In this document: positions 9,201 to 17,744 of the stretch, piece after piece
Position numbering within the stretch: the first letter of the stretch is position 1
Layout: every line of letters starts with the position of its first letter
Assembly (NCBI GenBank): GCA_034437275.1
Contig: DAOTUD010000152.1
Span: 1-51,715 of the forward strand
Source: TC-15 sp034437275
GTDB lineage: Bacteria > Chloroflexota > Anaerolineae > Aggregatilineales > Aggregatilineaceae
Direction: 5' to 3'
Length of the DNA stretch: 51,715 bases
Notes under the pieces: model-generated
Seen by the model: only the letters and a program-made list of their open reading frames with translations
Told to the model about the DNA's origin: nothing
The model's database searches: none
Position numbers and translations under genes: made by a program

Positions 9201-12200
9201 CCCCAGGCCGATCAGCAGGACCAGCAGCCCGCCGCGTGACCAGGTGCGGACGTCGAACGTCCCGGCAAACCACGCCACCCACGCCACCAGCAGCCACCCG
9301 GCCAGCTTGGCGACCGGATAACCGCGATCCGGCAGCGCGGGGAAGATCGCAAACAGCAGCGGCCACGTCAGCCAGCCAACCAGCACCATCAGCGCCCACC
9401 AGACGATCACCGCGACGACCTGGTTCTGGTTGATCAGCGCGCCGGTGTCGAACATGTCGGCCCAGGTGCCGCCCTCGCGCTGGATGTCCCATTTGTAGTC
9501 CGGGAACATCAGCATGGTCGGGGCTGCGGATACCTGCTTCGCGCCCCAGGAGAACTGGCCGATGGGCTGCGGATCGACGACGTAGCCCAGGTTGGCCTGC
9601 GACGCCGGTCGCCGCGATACGCTGTTGAGGATCGCGCGCGTGTTGGCGGCGGTATAGGCGTCCGTCTTCTTGAACAGCAGCACCGCCGGGTGATCGTAGA
9701 CGTGGTAGGCTTCCTCGGCCTCCCAGTGATCGTTGAGCAGATCGCGCCACTTCTCGCTGAGCGCGCGGTTAGTGGGCAATATCTGGTCGGGCACCTCGAA
9801 CGGGCCGAGTTCAGGGTAGGACTCGAACGTCTTGACCAGCTCGAAGCCCAGCCGCCCGTCGAACAGCGCCGCGTAGTACACCTCAGACATCGGCCAGCGC
9901 ATCGGCATCCGCGTCAGGGAGTCGTAGAAGCGGTTGCTGGTCAGGATCACGTAGTCGGCCTGGTCGAGCGCGTTGGTCATCGCCTGGAATTTCTGGTCGT
10001 TGTCCTCGGCGACCATCCACAGCTTGATGCCCTGGTAATGACTGCCATACAGCCCGAGGCCACCGCACGTTTGCGACGACAGGCCGGACGGGAGATCGTC
10101 GCGGTAGATCATGCCCTCTGGCAGCGGGCACACGGCGGTCGGGATCGGATCGTCCCAGTCGCCCTCCCACGCGATCACCGGGCCGGCGGTGTAGATCGGG
10201 TCCTCGGCCTCGACCAGCAGCGTGTAGCTGCCCGCGTCCGGATCGACGCGCAGCGGGGGGTCGAACACCAGCGTGCGCGGTGGCCCCAGCGGATCGGCCC
10301 CGCGCTGGAAATCGTCGGTCACCGTCACCGAGGCGCGCGCACCGTCCGGCGCGATCAGCGAAATGCGCACCGTCTCGGCATCGGCATCGCGCAGCGCATC
10401 GCCCAGGTGCGGAATCTCGACCTCACGGACGACGCCCTGGATCGGCACCGCGAACGCGATCTCGTCCGCCCCGCCGACCGTCCAATGCGTCGGCGTGATC
10501 GGGATATCGTTGCCGTGCCCGGTCAGCAGCGGTTGGGCGTCGAAGTTGAAGTCCTTGAGCGTGATCGTCTGGTCGGCGAGGTTCTGGAAGGTCAGCGTCA
10601 CATGGCTGTAGACCGTGCCCAGCTCATCCGTCGCGTTGCTGGTGAGCATCACCGGGCCGCGCTGCACCGTGATCTGCACAGTGTAGTTGGCCGCGAGCAG
10701 GTTCGGGTCGGGATTATACGGCAGCACCGGCGGCTCGTTGGGCGTCAACGCAACCTCGGAGCCATACGTGGCCGCATCCTCGGAAAAATCGCCCTGGAGC
10801 GTGCCGCTGTAGACCAGTTGGCGGCCCTGGCCCGGATCGTCGTGGAAAAGCTGGACCTGCACCGCTTCGCTGCCGTCGTCCCGGGCCGGATCGCTCAGCC
10901 GGGGGAAGACGATCTGCGACAGCATGGCCTCCCCGCTGAGCGTAAACGGAAATTCGCGCGTGTCACCCTGCGCCAGGTGCACCGTCTGCGGTGCGGTCGC
11001 CACGCCGCCCTGCCCCAGGTTCACCATCTGGCGCGTGCCATCATCCCCCTCGACCCACACGCCGAAGTCACCGGGGACGTGCTCCTGGAACCAGCGCGAG
11101 GCCGCCACGCGGGTCAGTTGGCGGCGGTGGATCGAGTGGAACGCCACACCAAACAGCGCCGTGTAGATCAGCACGCCGATCAGCAGCAGCGCCGCCCCCG
11201 CGAACGCCAGCCGCGACTTTGTCGCGGCTCGCCCGGCGGGAGCCGGGCGGCGCGTATACGCGCGGCGTTCGCGCCACGCACGCGCCACAAGCGCAACCAG
11301 CCCCCACGCCGCAAACAACGCCAGCGCCGGGTAGATCGGCAGGAAGTAGCGCATCGTCATGACCCAGCGCCCGCCCAGCCAGCCGAAACACACCAGAATC
11401 CACGCAAACGGCAGCAGGTGCCGCGTCCAGTTGGGCCGCGTGCGCAGCATCGACAGGCCCGCCCAGGCCCACGCCAGCCACGCCACCATGCCCAGCGGGA
11501 TGCCCAGCCCCCACAATACAATATTCCGCCAGGGGAAGAGGTACGGCGTGCGGTCGGCCCACTGGTGATTGGGCGGCCCGTCCCATTCGCCGGAGGTCAG
11601 GTGCCGTGCCTCCTCGACATCCTCCCGCCAGCCGGGGTTAATACGCAGCCCCCAGATATCCGGCCCCAGGAATGCGTGCGGTTGCAGCACGCGGAACACG
11701 ATCAGCGACACCACCGCCGCCAGCATCACGCCCGTCACCGCATAGGCGATGATGCGCCCACGCTGGCTGTGGTCCAGGCGGCGATCCAGCACCGGCAGCA
11801 ACCGCACCAGCGCTGCCAGCCCGATCACCCCGGCCAGCGGTGCGACGTTCACCCGGCTGGCCACCGCCGCGCCCAGCGCCGCACCAAACAGCGCGTAATC
11901 GGTGAGCGCGGTCAGGTCAAAGATCCCTAGCAGCACCGGCACCAGCGCGATCAACAGCACCGGCCACGTCGCCAATAAGCCAAGCAGCAGCCCGACCACC
12001 AGCAGCATCCACGCCGCGCCGATCCCGGCCAGCGTCAGGGTATGTCTCGTCGTGCCTGGGCCGCCGCCGATATCACCGCGCAGCAAACGCACTGCAAGAT
12101 ACATCATCAGCACGACAGCGGCAATGATCAAACTGGACAGACCGACCGCCAGCCCATCCCCGACCAGCGCAAAATCACGCGGAGCCACCAGCGTCAGGAC

Positions 12201-13220
12201 GCCCCAGCCGATCAGGTAATTGGCCGACGCGATCACGCCCGACGCCGCGACCAGCAGGTCACCCCACCGCCATCCATGCGCCCACAGCCAGGCGCGTACC
12301 GCCGCCGTCGCCAGCAGTGTCAGCACGAACAGGCCGCCCAGCGTCGTCTCGCCCAGCACCGCGTGCCCCTGCACCGCCGTATTCCACACCACCGCCCCGG
12401 CCCACGTCGCCAGGTACGGCAGCGGGGACGCCCCCTGGATCGCGCTCGCGCCGTCCATCGCGCGCACCGCGAAATACAGCGCCAGCGTCACCCACAGCGT
12501 GGTGAAGGTGTCCACCGTCCAGAAATGCGACTGTTGGAGCGGGAAGGCCGCCACCGCGTAAAAGGCTGCCGCCAGCAGCCCGGTCCACTGGCCGTACAAC
12601 CGCCGCCCCAGCAAAAACAGCACCAGGATCGTCAGCACATCCGCCAGCGCCGCCACCGAGCGCCCGACCAACTGCGCCCCGGCGTAATACTCCCAGTGCG
12701 TCGTGACGGTGTGCTCCTCGGCGGCGTCCGGGTCGAAGGTCTCCAGGAAGGCATGATAATCACGCGACAGATCGGTGCGCAGTGTGCCCGCAAAATGCAC
12801 CGTAAACAACGGGAACTCACCGTAGACATACAGCCCATACCCGACGTTGTTCGGATTCAGTGCCGAGCATTCCGCATCGAAATACCCGCCATACCCGGCG
12901 GGCTGCGGCGCGGTATCGCCATCGCCCGCGCTGCCCGGATAGCGCTGTTCGCACAGCGTGCGGCGCAGGCCCGGCCCGACATAATTCCCATACGGGCCAA
13001 GTTGGTCCGCGACCGCCGGATCGCTGTCCGTAAACCGCAGCGGGCCGTTGATGGCCTCGACGACCTGCGTCAAAAAGCGCTCGTCGGGGTGCAGATGGGT
13101 GTAATCGTCCCAGTTCTGCGCGTCAAAGCGCAGCCAGGCCCCCGCCAGCATCACCACCACCAGCAGCGCGTAGCACACACTATCCCAAAAGCGTCGATTG
13201 TCGGTGAACAAAGCTCTCAT
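6255..13220 (-). CDS. Giant fusion: GT39-type glycosyltransferase + extracytoplasmic domain + YYY (DUF2298)
   Basis: About 2321 aa. Residues about 15-690 form a GT39/PMT-like membrane unit with the acidic post-TM1 motif HPDER (about 44-48). Residues about 700-1260 have no clear membrane helices and look like beta-rich extracytoplasmic domains. Residues about 1275-2100 repeat the YYY domain (EKPMDFAYFNGVLRSTVFPP, then NYYYFGY near 1430, then DLHAHMIAMPVTLF and NTVFKFYLQVWLM). The last 200 residues are soluble, with GLPTVLGWDWHQQQQR and YDIEYIVLG matching the tail of the 915-aa paralogue. I chose ATG at 13220; a GTG two codons upstream is possible. The architecture suggests two linked steps of lipid-linked sugar transfer in one polypeptide (inference). 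No frameshift or stop was found over 7 kb. Confidence 0.88.
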   Translation of the reverse strand: MRALFTDNRRFWDSVCYALLVVVMLAGAWLRFDAQNWDDYTHLHPDERFLTQVVEAINGPLRFTDSDPAVADQLGPYGNYVGPGLRRTLCEQRYPGSAGDGDTAPQPAGYGGYFDAECSALNPNNVGYGLYVYGEFPLFTVHFAGTLRTDLSRDYHAFLETFDPDAAEEHTVTTHWEYYAGAQLVGRSVAALADVLTILVLFLLGRRLYGQWTGLLAAAFYAVAAFPLQQSHFWTVDTFTTLWVTLALYFAVRAMDGASAIQGASPLPYLATWAGAVVWNTAVQGHAVLGETTLGGLFVLTLLATAAVRAWLWAHGWRWGDLLVAASGVIASANYLIGWGVLTLVAPRDFALVGDGLAVGLSSLIIAAVVLMMYLAVRLLRGDIGGGPGTTRHTLTLAGIGAAWMLLVVGLLLGLLATWPVLLIALVPVLLGIFDLTALTDYALFGAALGAAVASRVNVAPLAGVIGLAALVRLLPVLDRRLDHSQRGRIIAYAVTGVMLAAVVSLIVFRVLQPHAFLGPDIWGLRINPGWREDVEEARHLTSGEWDGPPNHQWADRTPYLFPWRNIVLWGLGIPLGMVAWLAWAWAGLSMLRTRPNWTRHLLPFAWILVCFGWLGGRWVMTMRYFLPIYPALALFAAWGLVALVARAWRERRAYTRRPAPAGRAATKSRLAFAGAALLLIGVLIYTALFGVAFHSIHRRQLTRVAASRWFQEHVPGDFGVWVEGDDGTRQMVNLGQGGVATAPQTVHLAQGDTREFPFTLSGEAMLSQIVFPRLSDPARDDGSEAVQVQLFHDDPGQGRQLVYSGTLQGDFSEDAATYGSEVALTPNEPPVLPYNPDPNLLAANYTVQITVQRGPVMLTSNATDELGTVYSHVTLTFQNLADQTITLKDFNFDAQPLLTGHGNDIPITPTHWTVGGADEIAFAVPIQGVVREVEIPHLGDALRDADAETVRISLIAPDGARASVTVTDDFQRGADPLGPPRTLVFDPPLRVDPDAGSYTLLVEAEDPIYTAGPVIAWEGDWDDPIPTAVCPLPEGMIYRDDLPSGLSSQTCGGLGLYGSHYQGIKLWMVAEDNDQKFQAMTNALDQADYVILTSNRFYDSLTRMPMRWPMSEVYYAALFDGRLGFELVKTFESYPELGPFEVPDQILPTNRALSEKWRDLLNDHWEAEEAYHVYDHPAVLLFKKTDAYTAANTRAILNSVSRRPASQANLGYVVDPQPIGQFSWGAKQVSAAPTMLMFPDYKWDIQREGGTWADMFDTGALINQNQVVAVIVWWALMVLVGWLTWPLLFAIFPALPDRGYPVAKLAGWLLVAWVAWFAGTFDVRTWSRGGLLVLLIGLGLLSAALGWRRRAELRAYIRANRRHLLLVEGLTLALFLFFIGIRLGNPDLWHNAFGGEKPMDFAYFNGVLRSTVFPPVDPWFAQGYLNYYYFGYVIVGAPVKLLGVDPALAYNLILPMLYAMTGIGVFSIAYNWVRARKTEPGAVDDATQDRPAAVEALDDPPRRRERRLPAGNAWLAGLLAVLLAVVLGNLGTLHVIVTEVAKLDGWQPQLSLSQQRREELNAQWPTIRAEKYEEVLEDFRDAHGGRGPASPEEINYVNRRADVEAREYIEDEARHPSIFRIWEYGFNNFRDLTGSFFGGMDDMLEGEPFPEGGSHRWHWAPTRIISELPGDAGHNAIAEMPYFTFLYGDLHAHMIAMPVTLFVLLWLLAEIMGAGHGLRTGWESGLALEIGAVAVGVLRPTNSWDWITYLILGAAGLTYAAWLGAVRGSQDRAPSPLVDRLWNWLRPRNARALALLAGGMAILAILARLTYYAYQRYQAHQQLENGLPWNEELVTPSLTITSLLLWVGVGLLLPVVITVAGQVALRAHLDRRILLGWLGRVAAFLLLTFIAALPFTMYFATRYTSVSPWEQHRTPIWAYLYVHGTFIFIVTSLLVWLTARWLRRVQVRELEGRLVPVGGIVIGGLLVFLASLVIGVREVPIAQFVVPLIVWAAVLFFLPRQSPLLRPVYALIVLALAITLGVDLVVLEGDIGRQNTVFKFYLQVWLMLSVVGGVGLAWMLRRAGRWPVGLRTVWQGGLAILLAIAALYPLLATQARFLDRFNREDTPLTLDGMDYMQYAVHGENGVWFSLESEYDLIRWMQENIAGTPVVMEAHLFPPLYHWSARISIYTGLPTVLGWDWHQQQQRTLPGMNAMIRTRQNNIAAFYELPGEQGIEAARNLIDTYDIEYIVLGVLERVAYDDIRPDPATGNLTPGHAEGLAKFAQMEAGGLLEVVYERPVCLMTTVERVEDCPPESVYMDRVYRVVPYGERPERATAQDIE

Positions 13221-13287
13221 CAACACACCAAACTCAAAAAGCGCCGGTCAGACAACATATTTAATACACGTCCGGTCCATAATCTCC

Positions 13288-16200
13288 TCACCCCGACCAT
13301 GCCACCATGTAAATGTAAAACTCCCCGTGCAGCTCGCCCAGGTGCGTCTCGTAGCTGTATTCGTACAGTTCCGTGGTGCCGCCGGGGAAGTTCTCCTGCA
13401 AGAAGGCCAGCGTGCCGAGATCGTCGGGGTGATACATGAAAAACAGCGGTTGGGTCGGATCGTATTCGTACCGCGTGCCCTCGTTGCGCGCCATCGCCGC
13501 GAACACGTCCTCGCGATTCACCAGCCCGTTCGGCCAGCGAATGTCGCCCGCCATCGCGCCCAGAATCCGGTGATCCAGCCAGTGCGTATGGTGCACGTAG
13601 AACGCATTGCCGTAGCTGCCGCCCTCGCTCCCGGCGAACGCGCGCAGCGGCTTCGATATCTCGCGGTACGGCTTCCAGCTGTAGCTGTAGTTCAGGCGAT
13701 AGTCCTCGAAGTAATTGTCCCAGTTCGAGCCGAGGCCGCCGCCCAGGATCGCCGCCAGCACGATCACCGCCGCCACCCCGCCCAACACCACGCCGCGCGG
13801 CGTGATGCCCGGCAGCGCCGGGGTGCGCCAGGGAAGCTGTGTCAAGCGCCAGCACAGCGCCCCCACCGGCAGCGCCGCCAGCAGGAAGACGCCCGGTATC
13901 GTGCCGCTGGCCCGTGTGAAGCTCGGGTTCTCGACCGTATACGCCAGCGTCAGCGCCGACGGCAGCAGCATCACCAGCACACTCGCCGGAATCAGCCAGT
14001 GCACCGGGTCCGGCTCGCGGAACAGGCGCACGCCCCACAGCACCAGCCCCAGCACCAGCAGGCCGCCGGTCAATCCGCCGAGCGCCGGGTGGCCAAAGGC
14101 ATTGCTGATCCACGCGCCGTCCCCTTCCCAGTGGTACATCAACAGCGCGTCCTCGTAATTGTCCGCGAATACCCCGCGCTGATCCCAGAAACGCTCGGCC
14201 TGTTCGCTCAGGCTGGGGTCGTAGGACACCAGGTTACCCGCCGAGTCGCTGCGCACAAACGCGTTTTCGCCGAACAAGCGCCCGCGCGTCCGGTTCCAGA
14301 AATCGTCTGGGCGCAGTTCGCTGTAGTGGTACATCGGGATGTACACCGCCAGCGCCACCACCGCCGCCGCCAGCAGCCCGCCGCCATAGCGCAGCACCCG
14401 GTCGCGGGACCGCTGCCGGGCCGCCAGCGCGACCAGACTGAACCACACCATCGCGAACAACGGGACAAACGCCGTCAGCCGTTCGCCCAGATCGCGGACG
14501 TTGACCCGCGTGGACCGCGCCAGCACTTCGCCGCCGTACCAGTACACCAGCACCGGGGCCAGCGCCAGCGCCGCGAACCCGATCCCGTCGCCCAGCAGGC
14601 GCGGAATATCGCGCGCCCGGCGGATCTCGGCCAGCAGCGCCAGCACCACGCCGATCACCACCACACCCGGCAGCATTCGGTTCGCCTGGTAAAAATACGT
14701 TCCCGCGCCCAGCGTCAGGCCGAGCGCCAGGGTGTCGCGCATCCGGTTGTGGCGCATCACACGCGCCAGGAAGCCGAGCACCAGCGCCGTCGTCAGCGGC
14801 GTAAGCACAATGCGCAGCCCCAGCCGCGACAGCATCACGTGCCACGCACTGATCGCCACCAGCCCGGCCAGCGCCAGCCCGGCCCAGTTGCCGAGTTCGC
14901 GGCGGCGCGCCGTGTCCGTGCCGACCACCTGCCGCGCCATCCACCACAGCACCGGGATCGTGATCACGCCTTCGATCACGGTCGCGATCTTCAGCGCGTC
15001 GAAGCTCAGCCCGACGCCAAACACGTTCGCCACCAGCGCCACCAGATACATCTGGAAGCCCTCGCGCCCGCCGTTGTTAGGGAAGAACACGCCGCGATAG
15101 CCGTCCTCGACGCGCATCGCGTCCAGCAGCTTTTCGATATGGTCGCTGGTCATCTCCGGCGGGGTCGAGGCCAGATCGTGCAGCCGGAAGTACGCCCCCA
15201 GCGCCGTGATCGCCGCCAGCGCCGCGAACGTCCAGCCGGGCCGCAGCCGCCGCAGCCAGTCCCGGACCGGGCGCAGGCCCGCGTCCTCCGCCTGCCGCAG
15301 CCAGACCGGCGCGCGCCGCAAATCCACGCCCAGGATCACCACCCACAGGCCGATGCTCACCACCCAGGCCCAAAAGCCACCCGCCGTGAACTCAATATCG
15401 ACCACTTCACCGCGCGCGTTTTTGGTCACGTTCTGGGTGTAGGCCAGCGACGACATCAGCAGCGCCACCGGCAGCAGTGCCAGCCGCGCCACATGCGCCT
15501 GGAACCACAGCCAGAACCGGTCGTCCAGCGACCCGGCAGGCTGCGGGGCAGCATCCCGCGCGGCCAGCGGCAGGCGGCGCGCATCCCAGGCCGCCAGAAC
15601 CGTCAGCGCGCCAGCCAGCAGCACCGCCGTCACCACACCGGCCCCGGTGACCGCGTCCACGCCGTGCAGCAGGGCCGCCGCACCCGCCGCCACCACGCTC
15701 AGCAGCGCCACCAGCACATTCCACACCTGCGCCCGACGCGGCCCCGGCGGGGCCAGATCGTCCTCCGGCGAGACCGTGCCGACCGCGATCACCAGCCACA
15801 GCGCGCCAGCCAGGAAAAACCACACGCCCGCCCACCACGCGCCTCCCAACCGCAGCCCGCCGAGCAGCAGCAGCGCCGCCAGCAGCGTGCCGAGGCCGGT
15901 CGCCCAGGCGTAGGGCATGTCGTTGGCATAGAACAGCCTGCGCAGCGGCAGCGTGCGCGCCGGGAACTGCCGCGCCCACCACCGCCGGCCCGCCCACAGA
16001 TACCACCCGACCGCGAGCACGCCGGCCAGCATGAACCACACCAGCGCGCCGTTCGTATCCCCGGCGCTGTGCAGGTCGGGATCGGTCGCGGCGTCGTACA
16101 GCACATGCCCGCCGCGCACCGCCAGCAGCAGCGTCACTGCCAGCGTCGCGATCCAGGCCCACACCTGCCCCACGGCCCACCCACGCGGGCGCGTGATGGC

Positions 16201-17379
16201 CGGTTCCGGGGCCGGGGTTGGCGCAGCGGCAGGAACCGCTTCAGGCGGCGGAGGCACCAGACGCACGCGCTCCGCCGGGCGCGCGACGACAGACTCCGCC
16301 CGCGCAGCGGCTTCTGCGCGGGCCTCGGCTTCCGGATCGCGGCGCAGCACGCGCCAGAACAGGCGCAGCGTTTCCCCCGGTCGCCAAAACAGGTAGCCCA
16401 CCGCCTGCGCCAGCGTCAGGTCCTCGAAGATGACCGGCTCCGCACCGCCCCCGATCGCCGCACCGGAATCAGGGTCACGCGCCGCGTCGTGTTCGGCTGG
16501 CCGTTCCGGCGGCGATGATGCCCCAGGCTGCTCCGGCTTGCGCGCCTTGACCGCCAGATTCACCGTGCTGCGCTCCGGCGGCTCGTCGATGGCGTTCTTG
16601 CGGTCGAACCAGTTGAGCATCGCAATCGCCAGCGCGATCGGATTCCAACGGCGGGGCGGCTCCTGGTCGAAGGTGGTGCGGTCGGCGGCGTCGGCCATCC
16701 CCTTCGGCATCAGGCCGGACTCCAACAGCGGCTTGCCCAGCCCGTACACCAGGTTGTGGATAAACGGCATGCAGTGGTGCGTGAAGTTGCGCTCGGCCTC
16801 GACGATGAACCCGCCCGCCTCGACCGCCGCGCGCAGGTCGTCGCGCGCGTACAGCCGGAGATGGTTGGCCCAGATGCCAGCCAGCGGCCCGCACGAAATG
16901 TGCGTATTGAACAGCTTTTCGAGCGTCTTGTTGATCGGGTCCCACCAGAAGGGGTAATTGGCGTTGGGCACGGTGATCGCCACCACGCCGCCCGGCTTCA
17001 GCACGCGCCACACCTCGCGCAGCCCGGCTACGTCGTCCGCGACGTGCTCCAGAATCTCGGAGAGGATCACGCCGTCGAAATAATCGTCGGGGAATGGCAG
17101 GCGGTAGATGTCGCCCTGCACCAGCGTGATCCCCGGCAGGTAGCCGACGTTGCGCTGCGCCTTGCGGATGATCGCGGCGTCCAACTCCAGCCCGACCAGC
17201 TCGCAGTTGCTCACATGCCGGTACATGTTCAGGTAAAAGCCGCGCCCGCACGCACAGTCCAAAATGCGCAGATCGTCGCGCGGCGGCAGCCAGTCAAACA
17301 CGGCGCGCACACGCTTCTTGAAGGACATATCCGCTTCGTTGCGGGTCATGCGCTCAATCGTCGCTTGATCAATCGTCAC
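13288..17379 (-). CDS. Fusion: SAM methyltransferase + GT39-type membrane glycosyltransferase
   Basis: 1363 aa. Residues 1-250 are a class I SAM methyltransferase (Methyltransf_11 type): motif I ILDCACGRGFYL (39-50), acidic motif II near GLELDA, then FDGVILSEILEHV and LKPGGVVAI. A charged, Pro/Ala-rich linker (about 270-400) leads to a polytopic region of about 950 residues with roughly 18-20 hydrophobic segments. Around residue 750 an extracytoplasmic loop, EMTSDHIEKLLDAMR followed by NNGGREGFQMYL, has the polar character of GT39 catalytic loops. The start is GTG at 17379, behind a strong GGGAGGGG. That ribosome site lies in repeat-derived DNA (see 17382-17744). Methyltransferase and membrane transferase in one chain suggests capping or modification of a glycan during assembly; the substrate is unknown. 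Confidence 0.85.
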   Translation of the reverse strand: MTIDQATIERMTRNEADMSFKKRVRAVFDWLPPRDDLRILDCACGRGFYLNMYRHVSNCELVGLELDAAIIRKAQRNVGYLPGITLVQGDIYRLPFPDDYFDGVILSEILEHVADDVAGLREVWRVLKPGGVVAITVPNANYPFWWDPINKTLEKLFNTHISCGPLAGIWANHLRLYARDDLRAAVEAGGFIVEAERNFTHHCMPFIHNLVYGLGKPLLESGLMPKGMADAADRTTFDQEPPRRWNPIALAIAMLNWFDRKNAIDEPPERSTVNLAVKARKPEQPGASSPPERPAEHDAARDPDSGAAIGGGAEPVIFEDLTLAQAVGYLFWRPGETLRLFWRVLRRDPEAEARAEAAARAESVVARPAERVRLVPPPPEAVPAAAPTPAPEPAITRPRGWAVGQVWAWIATLAVTLLLAVRGGHVLYDAATDPDLHSAGDTNGALVWFMLAGVLAVGWYLWAGRRWWARQFPARTLPLRRLFYANDMPYAWATGLGTLLAALLLLGGLRLGGAWWAGVWFFLAGALWLVIAVGTVSPEDDLAPPGPRRAQVWNVLVALLSVVAAGAAALLHGVDAVTGAGVVTAVLLAGALTVLAAWDARRLPLAARDAAPQPAGSLDDRFWLWFQAHVARLALLPVALLMSSLAYTQNVTKNARGEVVDIEFTAGGFWAWVVSIGLWVVILGVDLRRAPVWLRQAEDAGLRPVRDWLRRLRPGWTFAALAAITALGAYFRLHDLASTPPEMTSDHIEKLLDAMRVEDGYRGVFFPNNGGREGFQMYLVALVANVFGVGLSFDALKIATVIEGVITIPVLWWMARQVVGTDTARRRELGNWAGLALAGLVAISAWHVMLSRLGLRIVLTPLTTALVLGFLARVMRHNRMRDTLALGLTLGAGTYFYQANRMLPGVVVIGVVLALLAEIRRARDIPRLLGDGIGFAALALAPVLVYWYGGEVLARSTRVNVRDLGERLTAFVPLFAMVWFSLVALAARQRSRDRVLRYGGGLLAAAVVALAVYIPMYHYSELRPDDFWNRTRGRLFGENAFVRSDSAGNLVSYDPSLSEQAERFWDQRGVFADNYEDALLMYHWEGDGAWISNAFGHPALGGLTGGLLVLGLVLWGVRLFREPDPVHWLIPASVLVMLLPSALTLAYTVENPSFTRASGTIPGVFLLAALPVGALCWRLTQLPWRTPALPGITPRGVVLGGVAAVIVLAAILGGGLGSNWDNYFEDYRLNYSYSWKPYREISKPLRAFAGSEGGSYGNAFYVHHTHWLDHRILGAMAGDIRWPNGLVNREDVFAAMARNEGTRYEYDPTQPLFFMYHPDDLGTLAFLQENFPGGTTELYEYSYETHLGELHGEFYIYMVAWSG

Positions 17380-17381
17380 GA

Positions 17382-17744
17382 GTTTACCCCTCCCCTAAAC
17401 AGGCTTGTCTGCTAGTAGACAGGCCGATCCAGGGATGAACGCTGGCTCGTGCCCCGGATGGTCAGCCGGTAACTGCCCCTCACCCCCCGGCCCCCTCTCC
17501 CACACAGTGGGCGAGGGGGAGTCATAGCGCGTGTTTTTTCCCCTCGCCCATTCGATGGGAGAAGGAATACCGCCCGCCGGGCGCAGGGGTGAGGGTGTTT
17601 TTCGGTACTGACCATGTGCACCCAAGCCCAACAATATCGGACAATCCCTAAATCCCCGCCCCGAAAACAGGGAAGGGACTTGATCACGTCCGTTCTCCCC
17701 CTCTCCGCGTGCGGCGGGCAGGGGAGCAGAGGGAGGGGTAAAAC
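17382..17744. repeat. Composite interspersed palindromic repeat bounded by inverted ends
   Basis: The stretch begins GTTTACCCCT (17382-17391) and ends AGGGGTAAAAC (17734-17744), so the ends are near-perfect inverted repeats, and the same 11-mer bounds the core of the MITE at 24731-24831. Inside are several C/G-rich hairpins, for example CCCCTCTCCCAC pairing with GTGGGCGAGGGG at about 17496-17522, plus GGGAGAAGG and GGGTGAGGG blocks. The left end supplies both the stop of the haem-binding frame and the GGAGGGG ribosome site of the methyltransferase::GT39 gene. This looks like nested REP/MITE-type repeats, not a gene. Confidence 0.6.

Noticed and set aside
13198..16518. A 1106-codon open frame on the plus strand opposite the methyltransferase::GT39 gene
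   Set aside because: Its translation is dominated by Arg, Gln, His and Pro with no domain; this is the normal shadow of a high-GC gene on the other strand.
17412..17687. Small frame in the repeat cluster giving Pro/Gly/Arg-rich peptide
   Set aside because: It is made of interspersed palindromic repeat DNA found also near 24.8 kb, not a gene.
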